Shown: positions 16,654-24,772 of the stretch, piece by piece
How positions within the stretch are numbered: the stretch's first letter is position 1
How the letters are laid out: every line of letters starts with the position of its first letter
NCBI GenBank assembly: GCA_002343325.1
Contig: DDSG01000168.1
Coordinates: 1,453-28,660, forward strand
Length of the DNA: 27,208 nucleotides
Source: Phycisphaerales bacterium UBA2396
GTDB lineage: Bacteria; Planctomycetota; Phycisphaerae; Phycisphaerales; UBA1924
Reading direction: 5' to 3'
Translations under genes and position numbers: made by a program
Notes under the pieces: generated by a model
Told to the model about the DNA's origin: nothing
Databases searched by the model: none
Seen by the model: only the letters and a program-made list of their open reading frames with translations

Positions 16654-17472
16654 ATGCCGACCACCGACCTTGCCGGAAAGCCGATCGCCATCACCGGAGC
16701 CAGCAGCGGGATCGGACGGGCGACGGCGATCGCCGCGGCACGGGCGGGGATGCCCGTCGTGCTCGGTGCGCGGCGTCTTGACAAGCTCCAGGAAGTCGCT
16801 GACCAGATCGCGGCCCAGGGGGGGCGAGCCGTCGCGCACGCCGTGGACGTTGATGACCCGGAGAGTTCCGCCGCGTTCGTCCGTCGCGGGATCGAAGCCT
16901 TCGGAGGCCTCTACAGCGTCTTTGCCAACGCGGGGTACGGGCTTGAAGGATCGGTGCAGCACGTCACCGACGAACAACTCCGGGCGATCATCCAGACCAA
17001 CTTCTGGGGCACGCTCAACGTCATCCGCCCCGCCCTGCCCCACTTCCTCGAACGCCGGCAGGGGCACGTGCTCATCTGCAGCAGTTGCGTGTCGAAAGTC
17101 GGGCTGCCTTTGCATTCGGCGTACTCGCTCACCAAGGCGATGCAGGACCATGTCGGACGGGCGATGCGGATCGAACTGCTCGGGACCGGCGTGCACGTTT
17201 CGACGGTGCACCCCATCGGGACGCTCACGGAGTTCTCGGCTCGCACGGCCGACCGCTCCGGCGGATCACGGAAAGCCCTCCGCACACCAAAGTCCATGAT
17301 GCAGACACCCGAGCTTGTCGCCGACCGCATCGTGAGTTGCCTTCGCAAGCCCATCGGCGAAGTCTGGACGAGCACGAAGATGCGCTTGAGTCTGGGTCTG
17401 CTGACTGCGTTCCCGTCGGTGGGCGACTGGTACCTGGCACGGCGGCTGCGCCGCTCCGCCGAGCAGGAATGA
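16654..17472 (+). CDS. Short-chain dehydrogenase/reductase
   Basis: A 272-residue classical SDR. The cofactor loop TGASSGIG is at residues 14-21, NAG at 92-94, N116 in the helix position, a serine in CSSC (143-144), and the active-site pair Y157 and K161 (YSLTK). GARR at 38-41 after the second strand suggests NADP(H) preference. The usual C-terminal substrate region is followed by a basic tail (LARRLRRSAEQE). The substrate is unknown. The ribosome site ahead of the ATG is weak. It is the last gene of the plus-strand run and is convergent with the metalloprotease gene, with only 36 bases between stops and no clear terminator. Confidence 0.9.
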   Translation: MPTTDLAGKPIAITGASSGIGRATAIAAARAGMPVVLGARRLDKLQEVADQIAAQGGRAVAHAVDVDDPESSAAFVRRGIEAFGGLYSVFANAGYGLEGSVQHVTDEQLRAIIQTNFWGTLNVIRPALPHFLERRQGHVLICSSCVSKVGLPLHSAYSLTKAMQDHVGRAMRIELLGTGVHVSTVHPIGTLTEFSARTADRSGGSRKALRTPKSMMQTPELVADRIVSCLRKPIGEVWTSTKMRLSLGLLTAFPSVGDWYLARRLRRSAEQE

Positions 17473-17508
17473 GCCGCTCTCCTCACTCGGGCTCAATGTA
17501 CTCCGCGA

Positions 17509-19188
17509 TCAGCACTCGCCCTCGAACGCTGTGAAGAACGCGTCGATGTCGAAGAAGTCAACAAAGCCATCGCCCGTGAAGTCCGCCGAGTCACCCGCAG
17601 GGCACGACACCCCTTCGAAGCAGGCATAGAACGCGTCCACGTCGAAGAAATCGACAAACCCGTCGCGGTCAAAGTCGGCCCTGCACCGCACCGTGAGGGT
17701 CGCCGCGTTGCTCGTGACGACCGTGCTGCACACGTTAAAGGCCTGAACGGTGTAGACCCCGGCGCTGGAGAGAGAGGCCGACGGGATCGTGAGCGTCGCG
17801 CTCGTCTGCCCCGCGAGCGACGTGCCGTTGCGGAACCAGCGATATCCCAGGACTCCGGGCCCCGTGGCCTCGGCGGTGAGCGTCACCGGCATGCCGCGGC
17901 GGATCGTCGCGTCCCTGGGGTGCGTGCGGAATCGGACACTCCCCCAAAGCCTGCACGTCGTATCGCGAGCCTCGAGCACCGAGAGAATCTGCTGCGACAC
18001 ACGCGGCCCGAGCGTCAGGACGATGTTGCGCATCCCGCCTTCGCACCCGTGGCAATACGACATGATCGTGCCGAGGTTGGCGTTCGTGCAATCCCCGTTG
18101 CCGCACCCGTCGATCGGCGGCGTGTACCCGTCGTGTGTGTGCAGGCTGCCGAAGTTGTGACCAAGCTCGTGGGCCGTCACGAAGATCGGCCAGTTGCGGT
18201 TGTTGTTGTTCTGGAGGGGGTAGGGAAAGCCCCCACCCACGCCGGAGGAGAGCCCAAAGCCCCAGTCGTAGTCACAGATCGTCCCGACCCAGGCGACGCC
18301 TCCACCCAACCCGCGGAACGTGAGATAGTGGGCGAGCGTGCGGCGTACGCCACGCATGTTGGCAGCCCAGTGCGCCCGGAACTGATCGAGCTGCGGGCCC
18401 ATCTCGGTCTGATCCCACGGATCGTTGGGGTCGGCCCACAGCCTGAGGTACGGAATCTGCAGACGCATGTTCACATCGGCGAAGTAGATCTGCGACACCG
18501 CCCCCATGAGCCGCGTGAGGTACTCCGTCGCGGTCGCGGTGTTGCCCTGATACGCGGCGAGCGTCTCGTGGTCGGTCTCGATCGCAACCATCGCGATCCG
18601 GCAGGGGGGCGTCCCACGGACCGAGCCCGCCTGCTCCTGAGGCAGCACCACGTTCGGTGCTCGCAGCGCCGAGCAGCCCCCGCCCGACAAGCCCAGGACC
18701 TCCTGCGGAAGCTCTCGCATGTCGTAGATCACCGTGGGCATCACGCGGTCTTCGGGGCCGCTGGTGATGACGAACGTGTGATCATCGGACCAGACCAGCC
18801 CATCGAGCCGATCGGCCGCGACCGCGAGATAGACCCGCAGCGAGGGATCTTCGTCCGTCGAGCCACCCCACAGCGTCATCGCCGGGCGGGGCAGCGGACG
18901 CTCGCCCTCCGCCGTCGCGACGACGATGGTCGCGTCCGGGGCCAAGGCCTCGAATCGCGAGAGCCGAAGCGTCATCTCGCGACCGTCCGAGAGAGGGAAT
19001 CGCTCGACCACCACCTCGTCGGACGCGCTCCACGCTTCGTACAGCTCGGGCAGCACCGACAGGCGAACCGACCCGCCCGGGCCGGGGCCCGTCGCGTCCG
19101 CGATCGAGCCACGCCAGGGCTCACCCATCGCAAAGGACGCTGCACACATCGAAACAACGCCTACCGCGAGAACAGCACATCGGACCAT
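17509..19188 (-). CDS. Secreted M12B-like zinc metalloprotease with Ig-like and GC-type dockerin domains
   Basis: A 559-residue exported protein with a signal peptide (about residues 1-22). After a pro-region, the metzincin zinc site HELGHNFGSLH is at 340-350 (ligands H340, H344, H350; catalytic E341). A Met-turn follows (GTIMSYCHGC, M376). The spacing fits reprolysin/adamalysin-like M12B peptidases. An Ig-like domain follows (about 405-498, ending in TLTIPSASLSSAGVYTVQA). The last 60 residues hold two EF-hand-like units, DFDRDGFVDFFDVDAF and DFTGDGFVDFFDIDAF, framed by cysteines and ending in EC. This tail is the type annotated in planctomycetes as GC-type dockerin. The ATG at 19186-19188 is preferred because AGGA sits nine bases upstream; an ATG three codons earlier directly abuts that AGGA. 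Confidence 0.88.
   Translation of the reverse strand: MVRCAVLAVGVVSMCAASFAMGEPWRGSIADATGPGPGGSVRLSVLPELYEAWSASDEVVVERFPLSDGREMTLRLSRFEALAPDATIVVATAEGERPLPRPAMTLWGGSTDEDPSLRVYLAVAADRLDGLVWSDDHTFVITSGPEDRVMPTVIYDMRELPQEVLGLSGGGCSALRAPNVVLPQEQAGSVRGTPPCRIAMVAIETDHETLAAYQGNTATATEYLTRLMGAVSQIYFADVNMRLQIPYLRLWADPNDPWDQTEMGPQLDQFRAHWAANMRGVRRTLAHYLTFRGLGGGVAWVGTICDYDWGFGLSSGVGGGFPYPLQNNNNRNWPIFVTAHELGHNFGSLHTHDGYTPPIDGCGNGDCTNANLGTIMSYCHGCEGGMRNIVLTLGPRVSQQILSVLEARDTTCRLWGSVRFRTHPRDATIRRGMPVTLTAEATGPGVLGYRWFRNGTSLAGQTSATLTIPSASLSSAGVYTVQAFNVCSTVVTSNAATLTVRCRADFDRDGFVDFFDVDAFYACFEGVSCPAGDSADFTGDGFVDFFDIDAFFTAFEGEC
17536..17680 (-). repeat. Two 52-nt coding repeats (EF-hand units) of the protease tail
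   Basis: The units lie at 17536-17587 and 17629-17680 and encode the two DGFVDFFD calcium-binding-like loops. They match each other and the two units at the end of the amylase gene (19230-19281, 19323-19374). By eye, 17536-17587 and 19230-19281 agree at 44 of 52 bases. This indicates duplication of a shared anchoring module. Confidence 0.75.
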
Positions 19189-19202
19189 TACCAGCATTCC
19201 TT

Positions 19203-21959
19203 TCAGCAGCCGCGCTCAAAATCCACGATGAACGCGTCGAGATCGAAGAAGTCAATAAAGCCGTCGCCGTCGTAGTCCGCCTGACGACCGTTCGGGCACG
19301 CCGAGCCCTCGAAGCAGGAAATGAAGTCGTCGTAGTCGAAGAAGTCCAGGAATCCGTCCTTGTTGAAGTCCGCCCTGCAGCGATCCACGAAGAACGTATG
19401 GGTCACGGCGTTCCCTCGCCCGGACTCCTCGAACGCGGTCACGGTCACCGTGTTGAATCCGTGCGTCATCCCGCTGATCGTGCGTGACCAGTCGTACCGG
19501 TCGTTGCGCGTCGCGAGTGTGAAGTTGTTCGAGTAGGTGCTCGACAGCGGATCCTCACCCGCGGGCACATTCAGAATCACGTGGGCCCGGTTGGCCGTGC
19601 GGTCGGTCGACCTCACGTCAAACCGGAAGCTCGTCGTCGCGATCTCCGCCGGAGGATTCACGAACTGCACCCCGGGCGGCAGTCGATCGATGTACACCAC
19701 CTGGCGGAAGTCGCGGAAGAGCGGTGCCTCGTTCGAGTTCCGCTTGCGGAACGCGATCACCGACACGTAGTTCATCCCCTCGGGCAGGAGAGCCGCGTTG
19801 ATCGTCTGCCGGTACACGCCCTGCGTGTTCGAGGTGCCCGCGAGCGGGCGACGCTCCGTCACAAACTGCTCATACCCCGGCACGACCGAGTTGAACCCAT
19901 CGATGTCAACAACCCCATTGCCGTTCAGGTCCTGGAAGCCCTGATTGAACCGGAACACGGCGTTATCGTCGGCGTTGTTGTTGTTTCCCGCGCCGCTGTC
20001 GCCGTTCACCGTCGTCAGCGTCATGTCGAACGTCGGCGTGGTGATGACCGGCACCGCCGTCGATCGCCGGCTCGCCGAAGCACGGGCCGCCGGATCGGCG
20101 GGAATGGTCGACGCGATGTTCGAGAACGCGAGTGTCCCCGACGGGATCGCCGGGCCGTAGATCACAAACCCCTTGTGGTGCTCGCCCGCGGAGGACCGAT
20201 TCCGCGGCACCCCGATCTGCACGCGACGGTTGGCGTCAACCACCAGCACCTCGGGGATGACGTTCGTCGGATCGACCTGCGCGTCGGCGGCGTTGCCCGT
20301 CTGCTCGATCAGCCGCGTGCCCGCCGGGAACGAGGTCTGCACGTTCCGCCAGTCAATCCCGCTGTCGTAGCGATCGTTGATCCCCACCAGCACGTTGCCC
20401 GACCAGGCGCTGCCCGTCCACGAGCGACGCTCGAAGATCAGCGCGTCGTCGAGGCTCGGGTTCGCCCCGTCCGTCCCGTTCAGCACGTTCCACGCCCCCC
20501 GCGCAAAGTGATTGTGAATCTGCACGAGACGCGTGATCGTCGGGTCCGCGGCGTTGCTCACCGGGTCGACGCCCAGCGCCGTGTTGATCCCCCCGTCCGG
20601 CCAGAAACCGCCCGGCCGATTGATCCCACGAGCGTTGTGATACAGCTTCACGACGCCCGGCCTCATCAGCACGTACGCCTGCGCGAAGTACCCCATCTGC
20701 CGCGTCGTCGGATTCGGCGGAGCAGCTCCCATGCCCTCCGTTGTCCCGTTGTCGTGGCTGTACGCGTGATTGACGCCGATGCTCCCGTTGTTGTCGTTGT
20801 CGTCGGCCTTGTCCAGGTGCGCGTCGAGAACGTTCACCCATGTCCCGAAGCCGCCCGCGCCCACCAGATCGCGCAGCGAGCCCGACCCCGTGATGTCCAG
20901 GCAGTCGCGGTTCCCAAACCCATCCTTACGCACGTAGTTCTGGAACGTGAACACCGGGCTCTCGACACTCTCCCCGAAGGAATACGGCGTCACACGTCGG
21001 CCGTCGGGCAAAACGCGACGGTTGTGCACCACCGCATCCCAATACACATCCCAGAACCAGCTCGGCACGTGCTTGATCGCGTCGATCCGGAAGCCGTCCA
21101 CCTTGTACTCGTCCAGCATCCACTGCGTCCAGCGGAGCAGCAGCCCCGTCGCGTTCTCCTCCACCGGATCGCCCTGCATCGGGTCGGCGTTGTTGAACGG
21201 GTAGATCGTGAAACTGTTGCTCCCCGGGTTTCGCGACGTGCCGGGGTTCACCACCGTCATCGGCGTCAGGTCGCGGTCCGGATACAGGCGGCGGTTGTTG
21301 GGATTGGGTCGGTTGTACACCGTGCCCGCCGGGATGTTCCTCGGGTCGCCCTCCACGATCGGATGCCGGATGAACACGTTGTTCGCCGACTGATTGACGT
21401 CGCACAAGGCGACGAGGTCGCCACGGAAGAGGTCGTAGTTCGGCCCGCTTGGGTTCTCTGACTGCAAGTACCCCTGCGCGTTGCCGTTGTGGAAATCTCC
21501 CCAGTTGCTCGTGGGGGTCTTGTCCGTGATCGGGGCCGACGGAGCAAGCCAGAAGCCCGGCCAGCCCCCGAGCGCCTGAAAGCTCGCGCTCCCGTTGCGC
21601 CCCGAATTGTGGTTCATGATCGATTCGAGATAGACGTTCCCGTTGGCCGTCTTGAATTCCTTCATCATCGCGCGGAAGTACGCCTCGGTCCCAAAGGCCG
21701 TCGGCGACGCGGGCGACCCCAGATCGAACCGATCGAACGGGTCGTATCCGGCCGAACCAACCGACGCGGCCTTGCACGGGCTCGGAATCCAGGTCGCCCC
21801 GTACCCGCCCATGAAGAAATCGGGCATCCGCCGCTCAACGTCCGTCCACCGCGACTCGAACCACTGCAGGATCACCGGATTGTCGTTCGCCGACGCCACG
21901 CCCCCGGACGCCAGCACCAGCACCGTCAGCAGAATCCGCGACCGCTCGATCCTCTTCAT
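19203..21959 (-). CDS. Secreted GH13 alpha-amylase with GC-type dockerin tail
   Basis: A 918-residue exported protein with a signal peptide (cleavage probably near residue 24, VASA). The GH13 barrel carries all four signature regions: I, ESIMNHNSG (N116, H117); II, GFRIDAIKH (nucleophile D293); III, FGESVESP (acid/base E330); and IV, AYSHDNG (H402, D403). It should hydrolyse alpha-1,4-glucans such as starch or glycogen outside the cytoplasm. After the barrel come a beta-rich C domain, a region with EF-hand-like DLNGNGVVDIDGF, and beta-sandwich segments. The last 60 residues have two units (DFNKDGFLDFFDYDDF and DYDGDGFIDFFDLDAF) ending in GC. I chose the ATG at 21957-21959 because GGAG lies six bases upstream; the ATG four codons earlier has none. 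The protease start follows its stop by 14 bases, so the two form a transcription unit. Confidence 0.9.
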   Translation of the reverse strand: MKRIERSRILLTVLVLASGGVASANDNPVILQWFESRWTDVERRMPDFFMGGYGATWIPSPCKAASVGSAGYDPFDRFDLGSPASPTAFGTEAYFRAMMKEFKTANGNVYLESIMNHNSGRNGSASFQALGGWPGFWLAPSAPITDKTPTSNWGDFHNGNAQGYLQSENPSGPNYDLFRGDLVALCDVNQSANNVFIRHPIVEGDPRNIPAGTVYNRPNPNNRRLYPDRDLTPMTVVNPGTSRNPGSNSFTIYPFNNADPMQGDPVEENATGLLLRWTQWMLDEYKVDGFRIDAIKHVPSWFWDVYWDAVVHNRRVLPDGRRVTPYSFGESVESPVFTFQNYVRKDGFGNRDCLDITGSGSLRDLVGAGGFGTWVNVLDAHLDKADDNDNNGSIGVNHAYSHDNGTTEGMGAAPPNPTTRQMGYFAQAYVLMRPGVVKLYHNARGINRPGGFWPDGGINTALGVDPVSNAADPTITRLVQIHNHFARGAWNVLNGTDGANPSLDDALIFERRSWTGSAWSGNVLVGINDRYDSGIDWRNVQTSFPAGTRLIEQTGNAADAQVDPTNVIPEVLVVDANRRVQIGVPRNRSSAGEHHKGFVIYGPAIPSGTLAFSNIASTIPADPAARASASRRSTAVPVITTPTFDMTLTTVNGDSGAGNNNNADDNAVFRFNQGFQDLNGNGVVDIDGFNSVVPGYEQFVTERRPLAGTSNTQGVYRQTINAALLPEGMNYVSVIAFRKRNSNEAPLFRDFRQVVYIDRLPPGVQFVNPPAEIATTSFRFDVRSTDRTANRAHVILNVPAGEDPLSSTYSNNFTLATRNDRYDWSRTISGMTHGFNTVTVTAFEESGRGNAVTHTFFVDRCRADFNKDGFLDFFDYDDFISCFEGSACPNGRQADYDGDGFIDFFDLDAFIVDFERGC
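19230..19374 (-). repeat. Two 52-nt coding repeats (EF-hand units) of the amylase tail
   Basis: The units lie at 19230-19281 and 19323-19374. They encode the paired DGFxDFFDxDxF loops at the end of the amylase and are related in DNA sequence to the two units at the end of the protease gene. Confidence 0.75.
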
Positions 21960-22195
21960 CTCGATCTCCATCTGGACCAGACTCGACAGTCCTGTGGCCC
22001 GCGTCGGTCAAGCCGACCCAAGCCATCCTCCTGGCTCTCGCCATCCTCGTCGCGCGGGCGGGCATTCTCAGCTCGCCCGCCGGCCCGACCATTATCCACG
22101 ATCCCACGACGCTCGCCAACACATTTCGCCCCCATTCGCTCCCGGGTTCGCGCTCACCCAACCAGCTCCCCACCAAAGACGTATTCTCGCGTGCT
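21960..22195. promoter_or_regulatory. Divergent intergenic region between amylase and asparagine synthase
   Basis: About 236 bases with no credible gene; it must hold the promoters of both neighbours. On the plus strand TATTCT (22182-22187) resembles a -10 box and ends eight bases before the GTG start of asnB, which would put the transcript start at or next to the start codon (leaderless mRNA). The -35 position (CAACCA) is poor. No clear minus-strand promoter for the amylase was recognised. Confidence 0.4.
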
Positions 22196-24091
22196 GTGTG
22201 CGGCATCGCCGGCCAAATCCGCGTCCGATCATCCCGACACGGGATGCCAACGTCCGTTGAATCACGCGTCAGCGAACTGCTTCGCCATCGCGGACCCGAC
22301 GGCTCCGGATTCCTGCGCTCCTCGATTCAGGCGGGTGATCACGCCGACATCGATCTGCTCCTTCTCCATCGCCGCCTCGCCGTCCTCGATCCACAAGGCG
22401 GCCGTCAGCCCATGGCTCGCTCGCCCGCCGCCGATCTCGCCCCCCACGACGGCGCCCACGCCTCGCTCCCAACCGACGCCGTCGCCGTCGTGTTCAACGG
22501 CTGCATCTACAACCACCGCGAGATCCGCCGCGAGCTCGAATCACTCGGCGTCCGATTCTCGAGCCGCCACAGCGACACCGAGACCCTCGTGCAAGGCTGG
22601 GCCATGTGGGGCGAAGAACTCCTCCCCAGGCTCGACGGCATGTTCGCCTTCGCCGTCTTCGATCGCCGCCGCGCCAGACTCACACTCGTCCGTGATCGCG
22701 CGGGCGAAAAGCCCCTCTACTTCGCCCACACAACCAGCGAATCCTCGGCCTGCTTCGCCTTCGCAAGCACACCCCCCGCCGCACTCGCCGCTCTCGCCAA
22801 CGACCAGACCCCGATCATCGAGCCCGCAGCCCTGGCCCGCTGGCTGGCCTTCGGATTCGGCCCCGATCTGCCCATCGCGGGGCTGCGCGAACTTCCCCCG
22901 GCATCGTTGCTCAGGCTCGATCTCCATCAGACGCTCACCCCCTCGCTCGTGCGATGGTGGGAGCCCGCCCCGCGAGAAAGCTCCACATCCACGCCCGACA
23001 CCCGCGCGATGATCGAGCACGCCGTGGCACATCGCCTCGACGCCGACGTCCCCCTGGGCTGCTTCCTGTCTGGCGGGATCGACTCGCCGATCGTGGCCGC
23101 GCTCGCCTCACGCCTTCGGCCCGATCTTCGGACCTTTACCCTCCGCATGCCCGAAGCCGCCTTCGACGAGTCCCCGCGTGCCGCGCTGATCGCCGCTCAC
23201 CTGCGCACACACCACACCACGCTCGACGTCCGCCCGGACCCGCTCGCCGATCTCACGCTCCTCATCGACCAGCTCCTGCTCCCCCTGGGGGACTCATCCA
23301 TCCTCCCCACGCACTGGGTCTCCCGAGCGATGCGCGAGCACGCCACCGTCGCACTCGGCGGCGACGGAGCCGACGAGCTCTTCGACGGCTACGCCCGCTA
23401 TCGAGCCGCCGGCCTTCTCCGACGCTTCGGGCCTTTGCTCGCCTGCCTCCCGACGTTGGCGGGCGAGTCGGCTCACCCACGCTCACGACGGGCCCGATGG
23501 GCGAGGCTCGTGCACGCCGCCCGCGGCTGGGGATACGACGACATCCTCGCGATCTTCCCCCGCGAACACTACCGCTCACTCCTCCCGACGTTCTCCGAGC
23601 CCGCCCACGACACACCGATCGATCCCGCCCGACGCGACGCGCTCACCTCGCTCCCGGGCGATCTGCTGCGCAAGGTCGACACAGCCTCCATGGCCGTCGC
23701 CCTCGAAGTCCGATCCCCCTTCCTCGCCAAGGCGATCCTCGAATCGCGCCTCTCGGGCCCACGCCCCGACAACGCCGGCTCCAAGCGGGAGCTGCGTGCC
23801 CTGGCCGCCACCCTTCTCCCACCCGAGCTCACGCGAGCGCCCAAATCCGGCTTCGCCATCCCGCTCTCGCGCTGGTTCCGCGAGGACTTCGGCTCCATCG
23901 CCTCGACGCTCCGCGATCTGCTCGCCTCGCCAGCCACCTTCTCAACCCTTGGACTGCCCATCGACCGCGCCGCCGCCCAAAGACTCGCGCACGAACACCT
24001 CTCGGGCCTGGCGGACCACGCCCAGCGTCTCTTCATGCTCCTCGTGCTCGCGCTCTTCGAACGGCAGATCGCTCACTTCGTGCAGCGGTAG
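22196..24091 (+). CDS. asnB: Glutamine-hydrolysing asparagine synthase
   Basis: A 631-residue enzyme converting aspartate, glutamine and ATP to asparagine. The start is a GTG followed at once by TGC, giving the N-terminal nucleophile C2 (MCGIAGQI) required by the class II glutaminase domain. RHRGPDG (30-36) and FNGCIYNHREIR are also present. The synthetase domain has the pyrophosphatase loop LSGGIDS (291-297), the GGDGADELF motif near 388, and the late KVDTASMAVALEVRSPFL and KRELRALAATLLP blocks. The length is normal. No ribosome site is visible, and a -10-like TATTCT ends eight bases upstream. Relatives in polysaccharide loci sometimes amidate sugars, so that role is possible though this gene stands alone. 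Its codons end mostly in C, unlike the plus-strand lipA-murJ genes. Confidence 0.92.
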   Translation: MCGIAGQIRVRSSRHGMPTSVESRVSELLRHRGPDGSGFLRSSIQAGDHADIDLLLLHRRLAVLDPQGGRQPMARSPAADLAPHDGAHASLPTDAVAVVFNGCIYNHREIRRELESLGVRFSSRHSDTETLVQGWAMWGEELLPRLDGMFAFAVFDRRRARLTLVRDRAGEKPLYFAHTTSESSACFAFASTPPAALAALANDQTPIIEPAALARWLAFGFGPDLPIAGLRELPPASLLRLDLHQTLTPSLVRWWEPAPRESSTSTPDTRAMIEHAVAHRLDADVPLGCFLSGGIDSPIVAALASRLRPDLRTFTLRMPEAAFDESPRAALIAAHLRTHHTTLDVRPDPLADLTLLIDQLLLPLGDSSILPTHWVSRAMREHATVALGGDGADELFDGYARYRAAGLLRRFGPLLACLPTLAGESAHPRSRRARWARLVHAARGWGYDDILAIFPREHYRSLLPTFSEPAHDTPIDPARRDALTSLPGDLLRKVDTASMAVALEVRSPFLAKAILESRLSGPRPDNAGSKRELRALAATLLPPELTRAPKSGFAIPLSRWFREDFGSIASTLRDLLASPATFSTLGLPIDRAAAQRLAHEHLSGLADHAQRLFMLLVLALFERQIAHFVQR

Positions 24092-24705
24092 ATGTACGCG
24101 TTCGAAAGCCTGCTCTTGACCACGCTCACCGGCTCAACCACCGCGAACTTGCGGTCCATCAGCGCCCGGAACTTCTTCACCAACCCGAACTTCTCGGACC
24201 TGTACGTGATCGTGCTGAACCGCGCCCCGGGCCTCATCATCGCCAGCGTCTCGTCGAGGATTCGTTCCTGCAACGAACCGGGCATCAGGATCCACGGGAT
24301 CGATGTCACCACCGCGTCGAGCTGTTCCACGCCCATCCGCCCGCAGAACTCACGGATCCGCTCGACACTGTCGTGAAACAGCGTCGTCTCCGGATGCCGC
24401 TTGCGGAACAGCTCCGCCAGCCGATCACTCTTCTCGATCGCAAAGAACGTGCAATCCTGCGGCAATCGCCTCAGAATCTCGGTCGTGATCGGCCCCGTCC
24501 CGGGACCAAACTCCGCGACCGCCCTCGCCCGCTCGACGCCCAATCCCTCAACCATCGCCCTTGCCACCCAGGGCGGGCTCTCCGCGAACGCGCCGATCTG
24601 AAGCGGCGAAAGAATGAACTCCGACAAGAACGCCAGCGTCCCCCGACGCTTGGGACGCCGGGGCTTGATCTCGGTCTGAACGCTCGCTCGATCGTGGCTG
24701 ATCAT
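24073..24705 (-). CDS. Class I SAM methyltransferase, phospholipid N-methyltransferase-like
   Basis: A 210-residue protein. FLSEFILSPLQIGAFAES near the N-terminus, the SAM-binding motif VAEFGPGTGPIT, the acidic FFAIEKSD strand end, and VVTSIPWILM in the catalytic-loop position are all present. The pattern resembles bacterial PmtA-type phosphatidylethanolamine N-methyltransferases (COG3963) and, more distantly, KsgA-type rRNA adenine dimethylases. Methylation of a membrane lipid is the favoured guess, but the substrate is not shown. The start is uncertain: I chose ATG 24703-24705 with GGCGGG five bases upstream; a GTG at 24751-24753 would add 16 residues. Its last 19 bases overlap the end of asnB, so the two convergent genes share their 3' ends. 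Confidence 0.78.
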   Translation of the reverse strand: MISHDRASVQTEIKPRRPKRRGTLAFLSEFILSPLQIGAFAESPPWVARAMVEGLGVERARAVAEFGPGTGPITTEILRRLPQDCTFFAIEKSDRLAELFRKRHPETTLFHDSVERIREFCGRMGVEQLDAVVTSIPWILMPGSLQERILDETLAMMRPGARFSTITYRSEKFGLVKKFRALMDRKFAVVEPVSVVKSRLSNAYIYRCTK

Positions 24706-24772
24706 CGATACCCGCCGGTGTCCATCCTCAACCCAACCCACGCAGCCTAGCACCCTTCCAACACCCGTGCGC

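Noticed and set aside
17536..19374. Four similar 52-base units as a CRISPR or non-coding repeat array
   Set aside because: They lie in frame in two genes, encode EF-hand-like loops, vary in sequence, and are not regularly spaced by unique spacers.
22954..24750. Plus-strand open frame overlapping asnB and the methyltransferase
   Set aside because: Arg/Pro/His-rich, no domain, and crosses two genes with intact catalytic motifs.
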